DNA of 64,000 bases. Source: Syncephalis plumigaleata (taxonomy: Eukaryota; Zoopagomycota; Zoopagomycetes; Zoopagales; Piptocephalidaceae). This document shows, in pieces, positions 1-12,388 of the stretch. Within the stretch, counting starts at the first letter, position 1. Each line of letters opens with the position of its first letter. The DNA lies in contig JAIXMF010000026.1 in NCBI GenBank assembly GCA_025201365.1, positions 1-64,000 on the forward strand. The letters run 5' to 3'. Position numbers and translations under genes: made by a program. The notes beneath the pieces are model-generated. The model saw only the letters and a program-made list of their open reading frames with translations. It was not told the origin of the DNA and searched no databases.

Positions 1-1688
1 CTGTTACACGATGTTGATGCGGTACCACCATGCGACTATTCTTCGGTTGCAGTGTTGGCATGCCTTGTGGTCCACGAGGAATAGCAGGACGACGTGGTGA
101 TCGTTTTGGCGAGTTCTTTACTCGTAATGCTGGTTTCACCACTTCAGACACGCCATCAATAATGAGAATCACCGGGTCTGCTTTACGCTTAGTGGCACTT
201 GTTAAATCGATATTTTTGTCGTCTGTTACGGATTCAAGATCAATAGTACGTGCTCGTTTAATATTACTACTACTACCACTATTGTTGTTATTGTTGTTGT
301 TGTTATCGGATTCATTCATGGTTGTAGTATCTATCGTGTGATGCTCATGCTCGTCATGAAGTACTACTAATCTACTAGGTGTAATCGGTAGATTCTTTCG
401 TTTACGCGATATGGTTGATGTCGTCTTCGGTGTAGTCATCATGTAATCGACTATTCTATTGGATCTAGTGGGTGTCACCATTGCCGAAGAGATAGATGGT
501 GATGATACTGATACTACATCATTGGATGTATTTAATGGTTCATTATTCAATAACGTACTTGTCATTGGTTGTTTCATTGTATCATTATTAATTACTGGAT
601 TATCCAGTAGATCCATTAACATATCTAAAGAGGATGAGTTCTCAAATGATGCATCAAACGATATGTCATCATCATCATCATTATTATTGTTGTTGTTAAC
701 ATTGTCATTCATCTCTTTGGATAGTTGCGATATTTCCTCTACTGATGGACATGGCGGATGAGATGATGCCAATTGCTCTTCCAATGAGTGTGGCTCGGTA
801 CGCTTCAATGACTGGTGCTCCTTTTGCAACGCCATAAACCATTGACGCCACCTTTCCCATTCTTCATTCTTGCATTTGTATCGCTTACGAATCTCGTCTC
901 GTTCATGTTCCACTCGTTTCATCCTCCTCTTCTGCTTCTCTAGTGTCTCATGAGCACGTCTCAATGCATTCTGATAGTTGTACTCCACCAGACGAATGGT
1001 TTGTGCATCCTCCTTGGATAGTCGTTTTAATATTTGTTCAAATCTAATCAACACATTAATATAAATATTCATATAGATATATAGTAGATTGCTTACCGCT
1101 CATGATTGGACACCGGACTAATAACACTGGGTGATTCATGCTCATGACTAAAATCGAGCGATAATAATGACGACGACACTTTATCATCGAATGGCCAGTA
1201 ACTCGGTCGTTTCTCTAGACTTTTAATTCTGTTCTGTGCCTCCATTAAGCTGTCATGTAATCGAAGCTGCTCCATTCGATATTGCTCCTGATTATGATCC
1301 AACTCTGCCCTTAATTGTCTACACTCGGTAGTGATGGTGTGCAATTGTTGTTCTGTCGCTTTGTTTTGCTGTTGCGTTTCCTCCAGTTTCATTCTCCATT
1401 CGCGGGATTGTTCTACCAGCAGTGTTGTTAGTATTCTCCATTATATTACCATGTTACTCCGTTAGTTGTTTACCAACCTTCAAGTTCATGCTGATGTGTA
1501 TTGCCAAGTGTATGGAGTAATTGTTGAAATGTACTTTGATTCCGGTTGAAACTTATAATGTGCTTATCGGACTGATTACCCTCAGCATCTAAATCAGTGT
1601 TCATGGAAGACATGTCGAGTGTATCTGCTATCTCAGTGGTTACATTAGAATAATGCGTGGTCCCTATAGATTCAACTGGCAACGCCAT
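1..1688 (-). CDS. Coiled-coil nuclear-type protein, 3' end beyond left edge
   Basis: Three exons on the minus strand: 1688-1478, 1412-1097 and 1043 to the window edge, with no stop reached. The introns are short and end in TAG; the first has a CTAAC branch site and a GTTGGT donor chosen because it keeps the frame open. Exon 2 and early exon 3 are rich in Glu, Gln, Lys and Leu and look like a coiled coil, with a basic stretch and an EWERWRQWF patch. Next come Asn and Asp runs, a Ser/Thr-rich stretch and basic Pro-containing segments (SRKRK, SPKRSPRRP) that resemble nuclear localisation signals. I do not recognise the family. The layout (N-terminal coil, disordered basic tail) recalls scaffold or DNA-repair adaptor proteins such as CtIP/Sae2, but no diagnostic motif is visible. 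The start is the first Met of the open frame. Confidence 0.6.
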
Positions 1689-1728
1689 GCTAACTGATTA
1701 AGAAAGAACAAAGAGTGAAAAGAAAAGA

Positions 1729-1777
<49 letters not shown>

Positions 1778-2303
1778 CGAGGTAGCGGTACAAATAACGC
1801 ACAATATTGTGGTCACGACAATTATGCTTCAAATGGTATAGAGTGAAATCAATGTCCTTTATTATACATGCTTCACTTGATCTATTGAGTCATGTTGTGT
1901 CACCTTTGCTGGTAGCCAAGCGAAATGATCTACAAGCCAACTTGTTGTTATTGCTGTTGTTGTTATACAAGGTTAAGCAATATCATTATGTTGTACGTTA
2001 TTCCTTAGTCATATAATATAGTAGATAGGTCATGATTATACATTGGTTGACATTGATTCAATCATCATTAGAGGTGTGTGTCTATTGATATGATAGTAGT
2101 AAAGAAGAGTACTTGTTAATTACTTTTTTAAAAAGAGAATGGCCATGAAACCAAGTAAAAGAAAAGAAAAAGAGAGACAGTATATGGTCAAGTGTGTGTA
2201 TGTGTATGTGTGTATGCTACATGATGCGTAATGTATTATTGTAATGGCAAGTAAGAGGAAAGAAAAGGATAATACGAATGAATGAATAAATGAGCTATTC
2301 TAG
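1689..2303. other. Intergenic, with GATA microsatellite
   Basis: This is the probable promoter of the coiled-coil gene and the 3' region of the methyltransferase gene. It holds a (GATA)n run at about 1733-1777 and GA/GT-rich stretches near 2150-2215. I see no supported gene. Confidence 0.5.
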
Positions 2304-4045
2304 TTAGGGTCGACGACCAGTGAAACAGTATACTTCCATGTAGGTTTGTCGACGTTCCGTCTCCTCTAGGAAGCAATCTATCAGTGCCTCGTACTGCGAA
2401 TGATCGATGGCATCGCTCGCGAGACGAACCACGTCATCAGCTAGGGCACGCATTAACATCTCCATGGCACGTCGCATCAGTGTGCCGGGTGCACCACCCC
2501 AATCGCCTACGGGTAGCGAGACCACCCGTTGCGTCACGTCGATAAAACCCGCACTGCCTAGCTCGTTAGTTAGGCCGTGTATGTGATCCACGCGCTGACC
2601 ACGATCCGCCAACACCATCGCGATAAAGTTGTCGAGTCGTTCGCCGCATGGTCCGCGATTCTGCAGACGTCGATGGAGCTCGACAATCTCGACCCATCCG
2701 CTCGAGCGACACAATCGGTAGAGCTCGCGACAATCGGGCGTATGTCCATTGTGTAGGATATGCGAGTATGACGTGCGATAGTGCACGTAATCGAAACTAC
2801 CATCGGGAAAGGGAAGGCTGTGCGATGGATTGGCGAATTGGAAGGACGCGTTTTTCGGCATGTTATTCCATCGAATTAGATCGAGTGCGTCCAATCCTAT
2901 AACACGCGCTTTCGGGAATACCGTGGCTATTTCCTGAGTAAAAATAATGTGTTAGTATCTTTTTATAATACAATGAATGGATCAATTGAATATACCTACT
3001 CTTACCCAGATACCTGTACCGGTACCAATATCTAAAATGGCGCGTGGCTTATGGATCGGTACGAGATAGTTTCGTTTTAGTATATAATGCAGGATACCAT
3101 GTAGTAAATCCATTCTAGCGATAATATGATCAGAGTGCAATTAGAATGATGTCTAATAGGAAACATGGCATATCGTATCAACTAACCAACTTACCTTTCC
3201 ATAGCGCCATCATCAATACGATTTGCCTTCTCCCATGGTGACATCGTGGTGGTGGTGGTGGTGGTGGTGGTGGTAGGTGAAGCAGCCACACCACTTGTCA
3301 TGTACTGTGTATTGTTGCTGTTATTATTATTATTGTTGTTGTTGTTTTTATTACCAAGAGAGAAGATCGGTTTTCTAGATGATGTTGTATTGGATGGAAA
3401 ACGTGGTGACGTGTTATTTTGAAAGTATAAAGCAAGTGTACTGGAGGGGAAACCACGTTTCTGATGCGAATGACGCTTATTCATATCCTGATGATTGCCA
3501 TGCATACCACCACCACTATAGTAGCTACGACTACTACCGCTACTGTTGGGTGGATGTATTTGCATGTTAGTAATGCCACGGCCATACGTGCTACATCCGG
3601 CCAGACTCTCTGGTAATTCCTGCGACTGCTGTTGATTCATATCGTATATACCATTGCCACATGGATAATGATTACGGGAATCGAAAGTGATAGCGGCAGT
3701 CGTTGAATTGGTTGAATAATGAACATTGCTATTACGTGTTGTTGCTGCTGCTGATGATGATGACGGCGATGGTGATGACGATAAAGATGGTGGCAAGCGT
3801 GAATCCTGACTAATACAATTCCTTGCTAGGGCGGCCTCACTCGACATGGGCAACTCCTCGAGGATGAATTCCTCCGGGCAATAGTAGAGCGGATACTCGG
3901 GATTGAGGTTGTTTACAATATTGTCGTGAAAATTGCTGACTGTGTGTCGGCGTTTAACACGAGGATATTTGCATGGCTTCGGATAGCCTTGTCCCATTTC
4001 GTGCTTGGAGCAAACCAGCAAGTTGGCAGGAATAAGCGACAACAA
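2304..4045 (-). CDS. LaeA/UMTA-like SAM-dependent methyltransferase
   Basis: Exons 4045-3195, 3114-3006 and 2933-2304 give about 529 residues. Residues 1-280 are low complexity (Ser, Asn, Thr runs) and probably disordered. The methyltransferase fold follows: glycine-rich SAM loop ILDIGTGTGIW at 310-320, acidic end of strand 2 (VIGLD, D335), then FPDGSFDYVHYR, which matches the fDfIHvR signature of fungal UMTA/LaeA-like enzymes, and a late GDWGGAPG motif. The SAM loop is split between two exons, so no single open frame shows it. Such proteins methylate small molecules or act as nuclear regulators of secondary metabolism and development; the substrate cannot be told from sequence. The start is uncertain: the Met at 4045 opens the frame, but a later Met before GQGYPKP is possible. 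Confidence 0.8.
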
Positions 4046-6603
4046 CGAGTGATATTGTTAGAGTGAAAGTGTCGAATGAAGGATGCGTGCGTATGTGTGC
4101 GAGAACAGTTGCGCAGTCCAGCTGTCACCTTGCTTACCTATGCTGATGGTATGTGAGCAGTTATGGTAGACGCCCGTCTAGCGCAGGACCATTTGTTTCT
4201 TTTATTTATTTATTTATATATATACGAATAGACGCTAGTTCTGTTATTTTTGTATTTTGGATATTGAAGGCTTGTTGCTAATTCATAGATACGAGGAAAA
4301 GACAATTGGATGGCAAATATGTGTGTATATGTATATATCAACTGGTTAAGGGTTGGCACCGAATGGTAGATTGATTGATGTTACTGCCAAGCACATCCAG
4401 TTAATGACAACTGCGATATTAGCGGGAAATTAGATTAAGCAATGTGTGTGTGGAGCTGAAAGTGTCCAATAAGTGAAGGAACGAAACTTTTTCCGTAGTT
4501 TACACGAGAGAATGCGGTAAAGATACGAGTAGAATAACAATAATGGTGGATATAGTACTGAATAATTATAGACTTAAATAACTAAGGGGGAAACAAACAA
4601 ACGAACAAACGAACAGAGAGAAAGAGAGAGAGAGAGAGACAAACAAGGATTAAACAAAGTTATAAACTGAGTAATAGGCTAACTATCTAACAATAACTAG
4701 AGCAGGAGAACAAGAGGGAGAGAGGGATAGGGAGGGAGGGCAAGGATATATTAATTAAAATGGCATCTATCTATCTTTCTCTCTTGTAAGGCCTGCAAAA
4801 TAATCCAACAATAGAAAAAGAAGCAAGAAAGGCTATAGTGTGTATATGTGAGAGAATGAAAGGTGTATAGGATATAGCACAATGTAAATAACAATAGCAG
4901 AAGGAGCGGTTCACAATGTTGGAAAAGATGACCTGTAGAAAGTGCTGCTACATCCTCCTTCTCTTAACTCAGGCTTACTCGATTTGTATAGATGAAGAGT
5001 GAGAGAATGAATGAGAGAATGAGAGGAGCGGTGATATACTTGAACGATGTGTATGCAAGTACGTGTACGAGTGTGTACGTGTACATATGGACGTGTATGT
5101 AGTATGCAACTGCGTGCGAGGTGGTGCGTGTATGAACGTGTATGTAGTATGTAGTATGTAGTATGTATGTTGTACGTGTGTATACGCCCTTGAAAGACCG
5201 AGAACAACGACGAACCATCATGATAGAAGTAGGACATGCATGGGCGGGTTGTTTCCCTTATTGCCTATACGAATGTACACGCATATGCACGCACACTCGT
5301 ACTGCAAGGATTGACGAATAGATAGAATGGTCTAAACTCACCTAATTGATAAGAAAAGCTAGTCACACACACATAAGTACACACATATGTACGTACTGGT
5401 TCATATCAAATCCGTTATATGTATACTTGCGCATTCCACGCTACCATTGACACATGTCTCAATTTATCCACGGATATAGATGAGCGATAATAGGTGGACT
5501 GTATTCGCTCATCATTCATTAGGAGCGACAAGCATGCTACTTCTTCTACTCCTGATTGGTGCTGCTATTCATCGCTTATTACGATGAATGTGGCTGTAAA
5601 ACATTTACATATGATTGACCTGCAGACCAATAATTCAATGGTGTCATTGACATACTGCTCTCGCTCGCTCTTTCTCTCTCTCTTTCTTTCTTTCTTTCTC
5701 TCTTTCTTTCTTTCTCCTTTCCCCACTCTTGCATGTGTGTAAATCTATCTTCGTGCAGTTGGATGAACCATGCTTACACTCCCACGCAAGTGCAGAAATA
5801 TGTGATGGTCCATGCGCACACATGCGTGTAGCATATCCATCATTGTGAACCTTGATGGTGATAACGATAATGCTGATAATGCTGATGATGATGATGATGA
5901 ATGCGTGACCCTGTCCCCACTACTTTCATCAATTGCTATGACGATGATGTTGTATTTGTTGTCGTCTACTTTAGTAGAATTGTATTAGTAATAGGAGTTG
6001 GTCAGGATGGCACGCGTTCTTGTATTCAGTTTATGAATTCACAGGGTATGCCATATGGCTGATGCGACATCATGCTGTTAATTATGATTCACCTCTCCTT
6101 CTTGCTCTTCTTACTCTTGCTGTTGTTCTGCGAGCAAAAAAGTATGTCACATGAAACATGTCGACTGATGTGGATGACAGGATGTTTATACATGAAATGA
6201 CAAGGAAAAGAAAGGAATGCTAACAGTGCAATAGTAGCTGGGGATAACCTATGGTGTGCTACACAACTAACTGCCTACCTACTGCGCCCTTGGTCGTACA
6301 ACAGTAATACACGCATGCGTGCATTGCTGTACAAAGGCCAGCATCCTTCAAAGAAGTTACTCGCTTTCCGTTAGCAGGTTAACTCGGTGATCATTATCAT
6401 CATCAGCTCATGCTAACATAACTTGCAATGAATATCGCTATATGATATTATCATTATTCCTTGTTATTTCACTTTTCTCAATATGTCCCTCTTAACATCT
6501 GCGATATTCAATGACATGAACATTATGACATAAACACTTTTAAACTACCAATTGAACTGTTGCTGTTGCTTTTATGGCTTAGTTTATTATATCAGTGATA
6601 TTA
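4046..6603. other. Gene-free stretch with simple repeats
   Basis: About 2.5 kb without a supportable gene. It contains a TTTA/TA run near 4199-4222, a GA run near 4615-4640, GTAC/GTAT-rich repeats at about 5040-5185, a CTTT/CTCT tract at about 5660-5735 and a GAT run near 5880-5902. Open frames here follow the repeats and look fortuitous. It may hold the promoter of the methyltransferase gene. Confidence 0.4.
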
Positions 6604-7643
6604 TTAAGCAGCAGGTGCTCCTTCTCCCAATAGAGAAGGACGTGTCATACGACGCACGCTCGGTAAACGGGGTAGCTCCGCTACGGTGGCTTGTATCTTT
6701 TGATGGGGATCCTCCCCTTGGAACCGATACTCGCTAAAGAACTTGTTCAAAAACGTATACATTTGTGCTCGATGCGCTCTAATCTTGTCGGTTTCGTCGT
6801 CTATCGTGGCAAGGCCATCGACCACATCTAGGCTAAAGTCTTTCTTCATGAGATAGCCGAACGAATTTATGCGCAGCCTTCCATTGTTAACTTGAACATC
6901 TGTAAAGCAAAGTGACTGTCAGCTAACCTCGTGAATGGATGCATGAGCATTTTAGCTTGCTTACGGTGTTCATTCCAACTTAGATACCATCCTAATGCAT
7001 CCGCAAATCTATGAGCTAATGTCATGTTAGTTTAGCGTTATCTCTCTCTCTTTCTCTCTTTTTCTCTCTCTCCCTTTCTACATGCATCCTCGTCCATACC
7101 GTCTTTCAATTGCTGCACAATGCTATCACGCAGGTCTCTTGAAGCCTTGACCATTCCACTGATGGATGAGCTGAAAATACCAACAAACCTGGATCGTTCA
7201 CGGAGATAACAAATATTTCCTAACGCGTCCGGATAACTGTCGAGTGGACAGTCTGCACTCTGCGGTGCCATTCTCTCGTTGTGATTACGGGCTCTAGCGA
7301 CAATACAATCCTATCAGGTTGCGATGGATGTCAGTATGGGAATTCCTTCATTTACACGTACGCATACCCTGTAGAATAGTTCGTTTGCTTGGTCCGAGAA
7401 TTGCGTCTCGCTATCCAACTGATCCACAGGCATATTTCCATAGCATAGTATTTCAACATTGATTGAACTGCCCCATCTATTCAGTATACCTCTGTGTCTT
7501 TGATGTGGATCCAGCACTAGTCCCGCCACACTTTCAGGACCTATATTATGCTGTGATGCATCCACTAAAGCGTCTAGTATTATCGATGGCAACGCCAATA
7601 GAGCAAATGTAGCCAACAGTACACGTTTACCGCAGAATAGCAT
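6604..7643 (-). CDS. Predicted secreted protein, unknown family
   Basis: Four exons: 7643-7368, 7310-7100, 7015-6965 and 6899-6604, about 277 residues in a continuous frame. The first 25-30 residues form a clear signal peptide: two basic residues, a long hydrophobic core (VLLATFALLALPSIILDAL), then small residues. The rest is soluble, with a few Cys (around ILCYG, RDCIV, DCPLD, NICYL) that could form disulfides, and a basic C-terminus ending in GEGAPAA. There is no transmembrane segment or GPI signal, so export from the cell is inferred. I do not recognise the family. The introns have normal GTATGC, GTATGG or GTAAGC donors; the second contains a GA-rich run. The start Met directly precedes the signal peptide. 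Confidence 0.6.
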
Positions 7644-7777
7644 GATAACAAATGTTAAATGATTGTTTCCGGAACAGCACTAATACTATCAAGTAAGCGT
7701 GTCTATGTCTAGTTGGCAATAACAAAGTAAATATTATAAAGAAGAAGGAATGCTTGATAGGCACGTAAAAGGTGGGT

Positions 7778-8065
7778 CTAGATAAGAGACGAGTAATCGT
7801 GAAGGATATATAGCCGGCTCACGATACTATTCTCGGCATATGCTTGACATGAGCTAGTTTGAAAAAATGCAATAAAAGACCATATGGCTATTACTTTACT
7901 CGGAATGTTAGTATCCAAATACACGTAAAACGTGACTGCACTATAGTCATATTCGTATTTCTCCACTTTTCTACTTGATGCACCATATAATTGTTTCCAT
8001 AAATTAATCATCATAGCATAGTGGTGTAGCTTCTCGTGCCATTCTCTTGCGGCATTCAATTTCAT
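7778..8065 (-). CDS. Small hypothetical protein or exon, doubtful
   Basis: An open frame of 95 codons that starts with Met and reads like a soluble alpha/beta piece (EWHEKLHHYAMMINLWKQLY; then TFYVYLDTNIPSKVIAIWSF). It lies just upstream of, and on the same strand as, the secreted-protein gene, with 134 bases between. It could be a separate small gene, an unspliced part of a larger one, or chance. No domain recognised. Confidence 0.25.
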   Translation of the reverse strand: MKLNAAREWHEKLHHYAMMINLWKQLYGASSRKVEKYEYDYSAVTFYVYLDTNIPSKVIAIWSFIAFFQTSSCQAYAENSIVSRLYILHDYSSLI

Positions 8066-8397
8066 TTTGATATGAATATATTATGAACAGCTAGTGTTCA
8101 TTGTTCATTATTCGTTAATAGCAGCAGCAACAGCAACAGCATCAGCAGCATTTATATGATCATCAGCTACAAGTAATATTATTGTCAAATATATTCAGGA
8201 TAGATAATAAATAGCAGCTACTATATACATTGTACTTTAGATTGATGATATACACGAACAAATTGTTGTATTCATGTTCCTTGCTTGCAATCTCCTTGTA
8301 TTTTCATCGGGATATACGACGATGCGTCACCGTTAGATTATTCATAATAATCACGTGATTAATAAAAACCGATTTCTTCCGATAGCGATTTTGCTAA

Positions 8398-8404
8398 TGA
8401 GTCA
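8398..8404. promoter_or_regulatory. AP-1/Gcn4-type site upstream of PPR gene
   Basis: The palindromic heptamer TGAGTCA lies about 200 bases before the PPR start codon, and a CACGTG core (8352-8357) sits nearby. Both are common binding sites of fungal bZIP and bHLH factors. Function here is inferred from position only. Confidence 0.3.
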
Positions 8405-8599
8405 GCGGAAAATGGAATAAAAAATGATCAGCTAAAGTTGGTAACAATCTTTTTTTCCCTACAAGCTGATCAGTTTTGTTACATTACGCATTTCTCGCGC
8501 TGCTACGTTTTTTCTTCTTCTTTCCTAATCATATTGGCATTACTTATTGTATATTCACCCGATCACTGTTATCATATGCGAATCGGGTGAATTTCTGTC

Positions 8600-11500
8600 A
8601 TGTACCGCGCAACCTCTCAGACATTCAGTAATCTAGCGCGTTACGCGCCTGCACGACAATTTACGCCAGTAGCGACTAAACAGCAACAACCTACATTATT
8701 GCAGCATGTACAGACGTGGCGAGCGAGCACACAGTCCACCGTTGTTACGAATAACACGACTGGCGACGGACGTGATCATTCAAAATCCTATATTGGCACG
8801 TCGGGTTATGGTCGCGATCGACGACTGAGAGACTCGTCGTCGTTCTCTAGTAAGACCGATTTTAATGGAGGACGTGTCACCACGCTATTGCCTTCAACTG
8901 GTGGACAATTCGGTCAGCAGCAGCAACAGCATGGTGTACGCCAGAGACAGCAACAGCGTACGCTAACCGGCATCGCTGCTGGTTCGGCACGCGAAGGTCA
9001 AGATACGCAGCGTGATATGGCATCATTCAACGAACGTATCAAGTCGTTAAAACGCGAAGGCAATCTACTGGGTGTGGTACGAGAATTCTCGCTAATGAAG
9101 AATCTGGGCATCTCGCGTAATCTACTTACGTACAACTTGGTGCTGGATGCATTCGCCGAACTACGTCAGCATAAGTCATCGCTACGTCCAATGTTGGATG
9201 TATTTAACGAATTGCTCAAGGAACCGTTTCTTCAACCTAGCAGCTACACTTACCGCACAATGGTCCGTGCATTATGTATTCGCGAGTTGGAGGTGCTCAA
9301 GTTGAAGGTCCACCTAGAAACCCGAATGCAATGGATTGACGACGAGGCAGAGAGGGCACGACTTGCCGCGCTCAATGCCGAGGAGAACTTTAAACAAGCG
9401 ATGGTGCTATTCGAACGGGCGCGCGGTGAATTCTCCGAGCCATTCGATCTTAATGCGTTGGATTTGCTGCTATGGACCGCGGCGGAGAAGGGCGAGTCCG
9501 AGGCGACACTTCGTATATTCGAGGCCGTCGAGAGTTCATCATCGATTGTACCCGGTTTCCAGACGTACGCCGCATTAATCACTTCGTTCGGTCGAGCAGG
9601 CGACATTGAAGCTGCTCGCGAATGCTTCCAAGTATTCCTCGAGCAACGTTCGCAACTATTGTCCTATGGCAAGCGAGGACGTAACCAGTCGCTTATTCCG
9701 TTTAACAGCATGGTATCGGCACTTGCTCGTTGCAACGACATGAACGCTGCCTGTCATTTGGTCGAGGTGGAAATGGAATCACTCGGTGTAAAACCGGATG
9801 AAATCACGTACAATGCACTGATTAGTGGATACACGCAGGCGGGTGATTTAGACGCGGCCGTACGTATGTTCGACAAGGTTAGCAACGACCCGAATCTACC
9901 GGATCCCTCGCACCTATCGTATAATGTCATTCTGTCGGCGGCGTGCAAGCAGGATGCGGTCGATATTGCTCGTCGCTTCTTCAACCTGACAAAGCTTCAT
10001 GGAGTACCAATTCGCTACGGCAATCTAATGTCCTACTTGGATTTGTGCGTCAAGCAGAGCGACATCAAGGAGGCCGCCGATGTTATCGTGATCATGGAGC
10101 GTAATGGCGACACGCCAGATCTTCACTGCCGTCAGTTGATGCGTTCGCTAATTGAAAAGCAGGATATCCCGGTGGAAGACATTAAACTCTTTCTGAAACG
10201 ATTCGCCAACTTGACGCTAGACTACAATGACCGACACAGCATGCTACGCGATCTAGGCGTGTGCTTTATCGATGCGCATCCCGATCATTTCCCGGAACAC
10301 GTTGAAATCATTGAAACGTTGCATAGTCATTCGGTTCGATTTAAAATGCGCCTAATCGAGTCGTTTATGCGAGCATACCGTGCATATCGCAACAAGCATG
10401 GCATCAATGCGATCGCTCAGGTTATGACGCAGCGTGTCTACATCCCCTTGATTACAGCGTGGTACGAGCGTCTACAGAGTAATGCCGATCTTGAACAAGT
10501 GTTTGCGGAGATTACCGAGTTGCTACGCGACATGAAGAGTTGCAATCATCAAATGGAGGCTACATTCTTCCTTCGAATGGCCAAGCGATTCGAAAGTGCC
10601 GATCCCGATGCGGTGACCCGTTGGAGGAATACAGTTGTCGAGATATTCGGCGAGGAAGCAGTTACCTCTGCCACGCAATTCATTGATCCCGAGTTCAGGA
10701 ACAATAGTGATAATGTGCAGCGCCCGCAACAGCCGCAACCACGACGACACATCACGGACCAGGAGAATAAGGAAATATGGTATTTGTGCAATCGACTACG
10801 CGCTATCGGTCGTATTCCAGCTAAAATCAACGAGGTGATGAAGGGTATAGACAAGTTACTTGCCCGTAATATTATTATATCGCCGGAGATAGCACGTAAC
10901 GCCATCCAATGCTGTGCTAATTCGACGAGACACCAGGAACTCGATGGACTTGTCACACGACTATTAGACGCGTATGATGCAGTCGACAATCAGGTGGAAC
11001 GCAACTCACTTCGACAACAAGCAATCTCCAGTGCCATTCTAGCCTATGCCAAGAGACAGGATGGCGAATCAGCCTGGCGCATGTACAAACTACTTCGTAT
11101 CGATGGACTTATCCCGTCACGTACGGCGTATAGCGAATTGCTTCGTCTCTATAAAGGTGAGGATGACGTCGAGGAAGGTATGCGTATGTACCAGGAGATG
11201 AACAGCGTACCGAGTGCCTATTTCGCCAATATTTTCCTGGGTAAGCTGGCTCGTAAACTAGGATTCACGGTGGCATCCGAGTTATTCGACGAAATGATGA
11301 AACGTGGATTGCAACCAACATCCGTCACTTATGGCACATTGATTAGCGCGGCTTGCAAGGAGGACAACGAGGAGGGCGCCATACGCTACTTTAAAGAGTT
11401 GTGCTTACGTCCGGAGAAGGATAACAACCCGGCGCCATTCCATGCTATGATGCAGTATTCACTATCGCGTAACGATCGTGCCTCAATCCTACGCTACTTC

Positions 11501-12034
11501 ACATCTATTCGTCGCCATTTGATTACACCCGTGCCACACACGTATCGTCTACTGATCGAGGCGTACGTGTACGTGGAACCACGCGACATGGCATTGGCGG
11601 AACAGTCATTGCGCGACATGCTAAAGGCGAATCTACAACCTAACGGAGCTCACTTTGCACCGCTCTTCCATGGCTACGCCGATGAAGGCCGCGCCGATCG
11701 TGTCGAATGGTTATGGGAAGAGATGAAGGTACAAGCGCATCTACCTGATGAGATTGCCTATCTCGCTGCTATTGCTGCTGCCGAGAAATGTGGACACCAT
11801 ACATTTGCACAGAAACTACGTGATGAGATGTTTGCCACGATGAAGCAGAACACGAACGAATCGGACGCGCCATTACCACAGCTGTCGTCGACACCAGCTC
11901 AGACGCAATCATCTGCCGATGCTGTTGATGCTGTCGTGCCTCCAGCGCAATCAATGCCGACAGAAACATCATCATCACCATCATCATCATCGACGACAAC
12001 ATCACCTACATCGCCATTACAGCAACAACAGTAA
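8600..12034 (+). CDS. Large mitochondrial pentatricopeptide repeat protein
   Basis: A single exon of 1144 codons. The N-terminus (MYRATSQTFSNLARYAPARQ) is basic, hydroxylated and free of acidic residues, as in mitochondrial targeting peptides; a Gln-rich linker follows. From about residue 140 onward there are many PPR units, for example YNALISGYTQAGDLDAAVRMF and a second cluster in the last 350 residues (TYGTLISAACKEDNEEGAIRYF, TYRLLIEAYVY). The C-terminus is a Ser/Thr/Gln low-complexity tail. PPR arrays bind single-stranded RNA; large fungal members act in mitochondrial transcript stability, translation or ribosome assembly. The RNA target cannot be read here. AATAAA-like signals lie at about 12117-12122. 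Ortholog identity (LRPPRC/Ppr5-like) is not settled. Confidence 0.9.
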   Translation: MYRATSQTFSNLARYAPARQFTPVATKQQQPTLLQHVQTWRASTQSTVVTNNTTGDGRDHSKSYIGTSGYGRDRRLRDSSSFSSKTDFNGGRVTTLLPSTGGQFGQQQQQHGVRQRQQQRTLTGIAAGSAREGQDTQRDMASFNERIKSLKREGNLLGVVREFSLMKNLGISRNLLTYNLVLDAFAELRQHKSSLRPMLDVFNELLKEPFLQPSSYTYRTMVRALCIRELEVLKLKVHLETRMQWIDDEAERARLAALNAEENFKQAMVLFERARGEFSEPFDLNALDLLLWTAAEKGESEATLRIFEAVESSSSIVPGFQTYAALITSFGRAGDIEAARECFQVFLEQRSQLLSYGKRGRNQSLIPFNSMVSALARCNDMNAACHLVEVEMESLGVKPDEITYNALISGYTQAGDLDAAVRMFDKVSNDPNLPDPSHLSYNVILSAACKQDAVDIARRFFNLTKLHGVPIRYGNLMSYLDLCVKQSDIKEAADVIVIMERNGDTPDLHCRQLMRSLIEKQDIPVEDIKLFLKRFANLTLDYNDRHSMLRDLGVCFIDAHPDHFPEHVEIIETLHSHSVRFKMRLIESFMRAYRAYRNKHGINAIAQVMTQRVYIPLITAWYERLQSNADLEQVFAEITELLRDMKSCNHQMEATFFLRMAKRFESADPDAVTRWRNTVVEIFGEEAVTSATQFIDPEFRNNSDNVQRPQQPQPRRHITDQENKEIWYLCNRLRAIGRIPAKINEVMKGIDKLLARNIIISPEIARNAIQCCANSTRHQELDGLVTRLLDAYDAVDNQVERNSLRQQAISSAILAYAKRQDGESAWRMYKLLRIDGLIPSRTAYSELLRLYKGEDDVEEGMRMYQEMNSVPSAYFANIFLGKLARKLGFTVASELFDEMMKRGLQPTSVTYGTLISAACKEDNEEGAIRYFKELCLRPEKDNNPAPFHAMMQYSLSRNDRASILRYFTSIRRHLITPVPHTYRLLIEAYVYVEPRDMALAEQSLRDMLKANLQPNGAHFAPLFHGYADEGRADRVEWLWEEMKVQAHLPDEIAYLAAIAAAEKCGHHTFAQKLRDEMFATMKQNTNESDAPLPQLSSTPAQTQSSADAVDAVVPPAQSMPTETSSSPSSSSTTTSPTSPLQQQQ

Positions 12035-12388
12035 TATTGATAACATTGATAATAGGTGGGATCTGTTCACTTTGTTTGAACTAGACTAAAACGTATTTTG
12101 ATATATTTTTATTTTCAAATAAAATTCCAATAACACCCTTGATAGAAAGTAAACATATACGGTAAGGGACAAGGTATGTATGGCCAATGATCACCCTGCA
12201 TTGATTTAAATAGCCATCATGATAACAATAACAACAATAGTAAGTAAGGGGCAGTAGCAGAGTATTTGTAGCTAGAGCTTAGCCGATTTAGATAAATGAA
12301 CGACTAATAGTAAGTAGCGTAATTCCAATAAGATTGTTTTCCTGCTGTTGTTGCTTTATTAACTACACTTTCTAAACATCGATCAACA
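12035..12388. other. Intergenic, PPR 3' region and next promoter
   Basis: It contains an A/T-rich polyadenylation-type segment (TTTTCAAATAAAATTCC near 12112-12128) and no supported gene. Confidence 0.4.

Noticed and set aside
4911-5237. Minus-strand ORFs rich in Tyr, His and Thr
   Set aside because: Produced by GTAC/GTAT repeats; no protein-like character.
9250-9606. Minus-strand ORF within the large PPR gene
   Set aside because: Antisense shadow of a well-supported coding exon.
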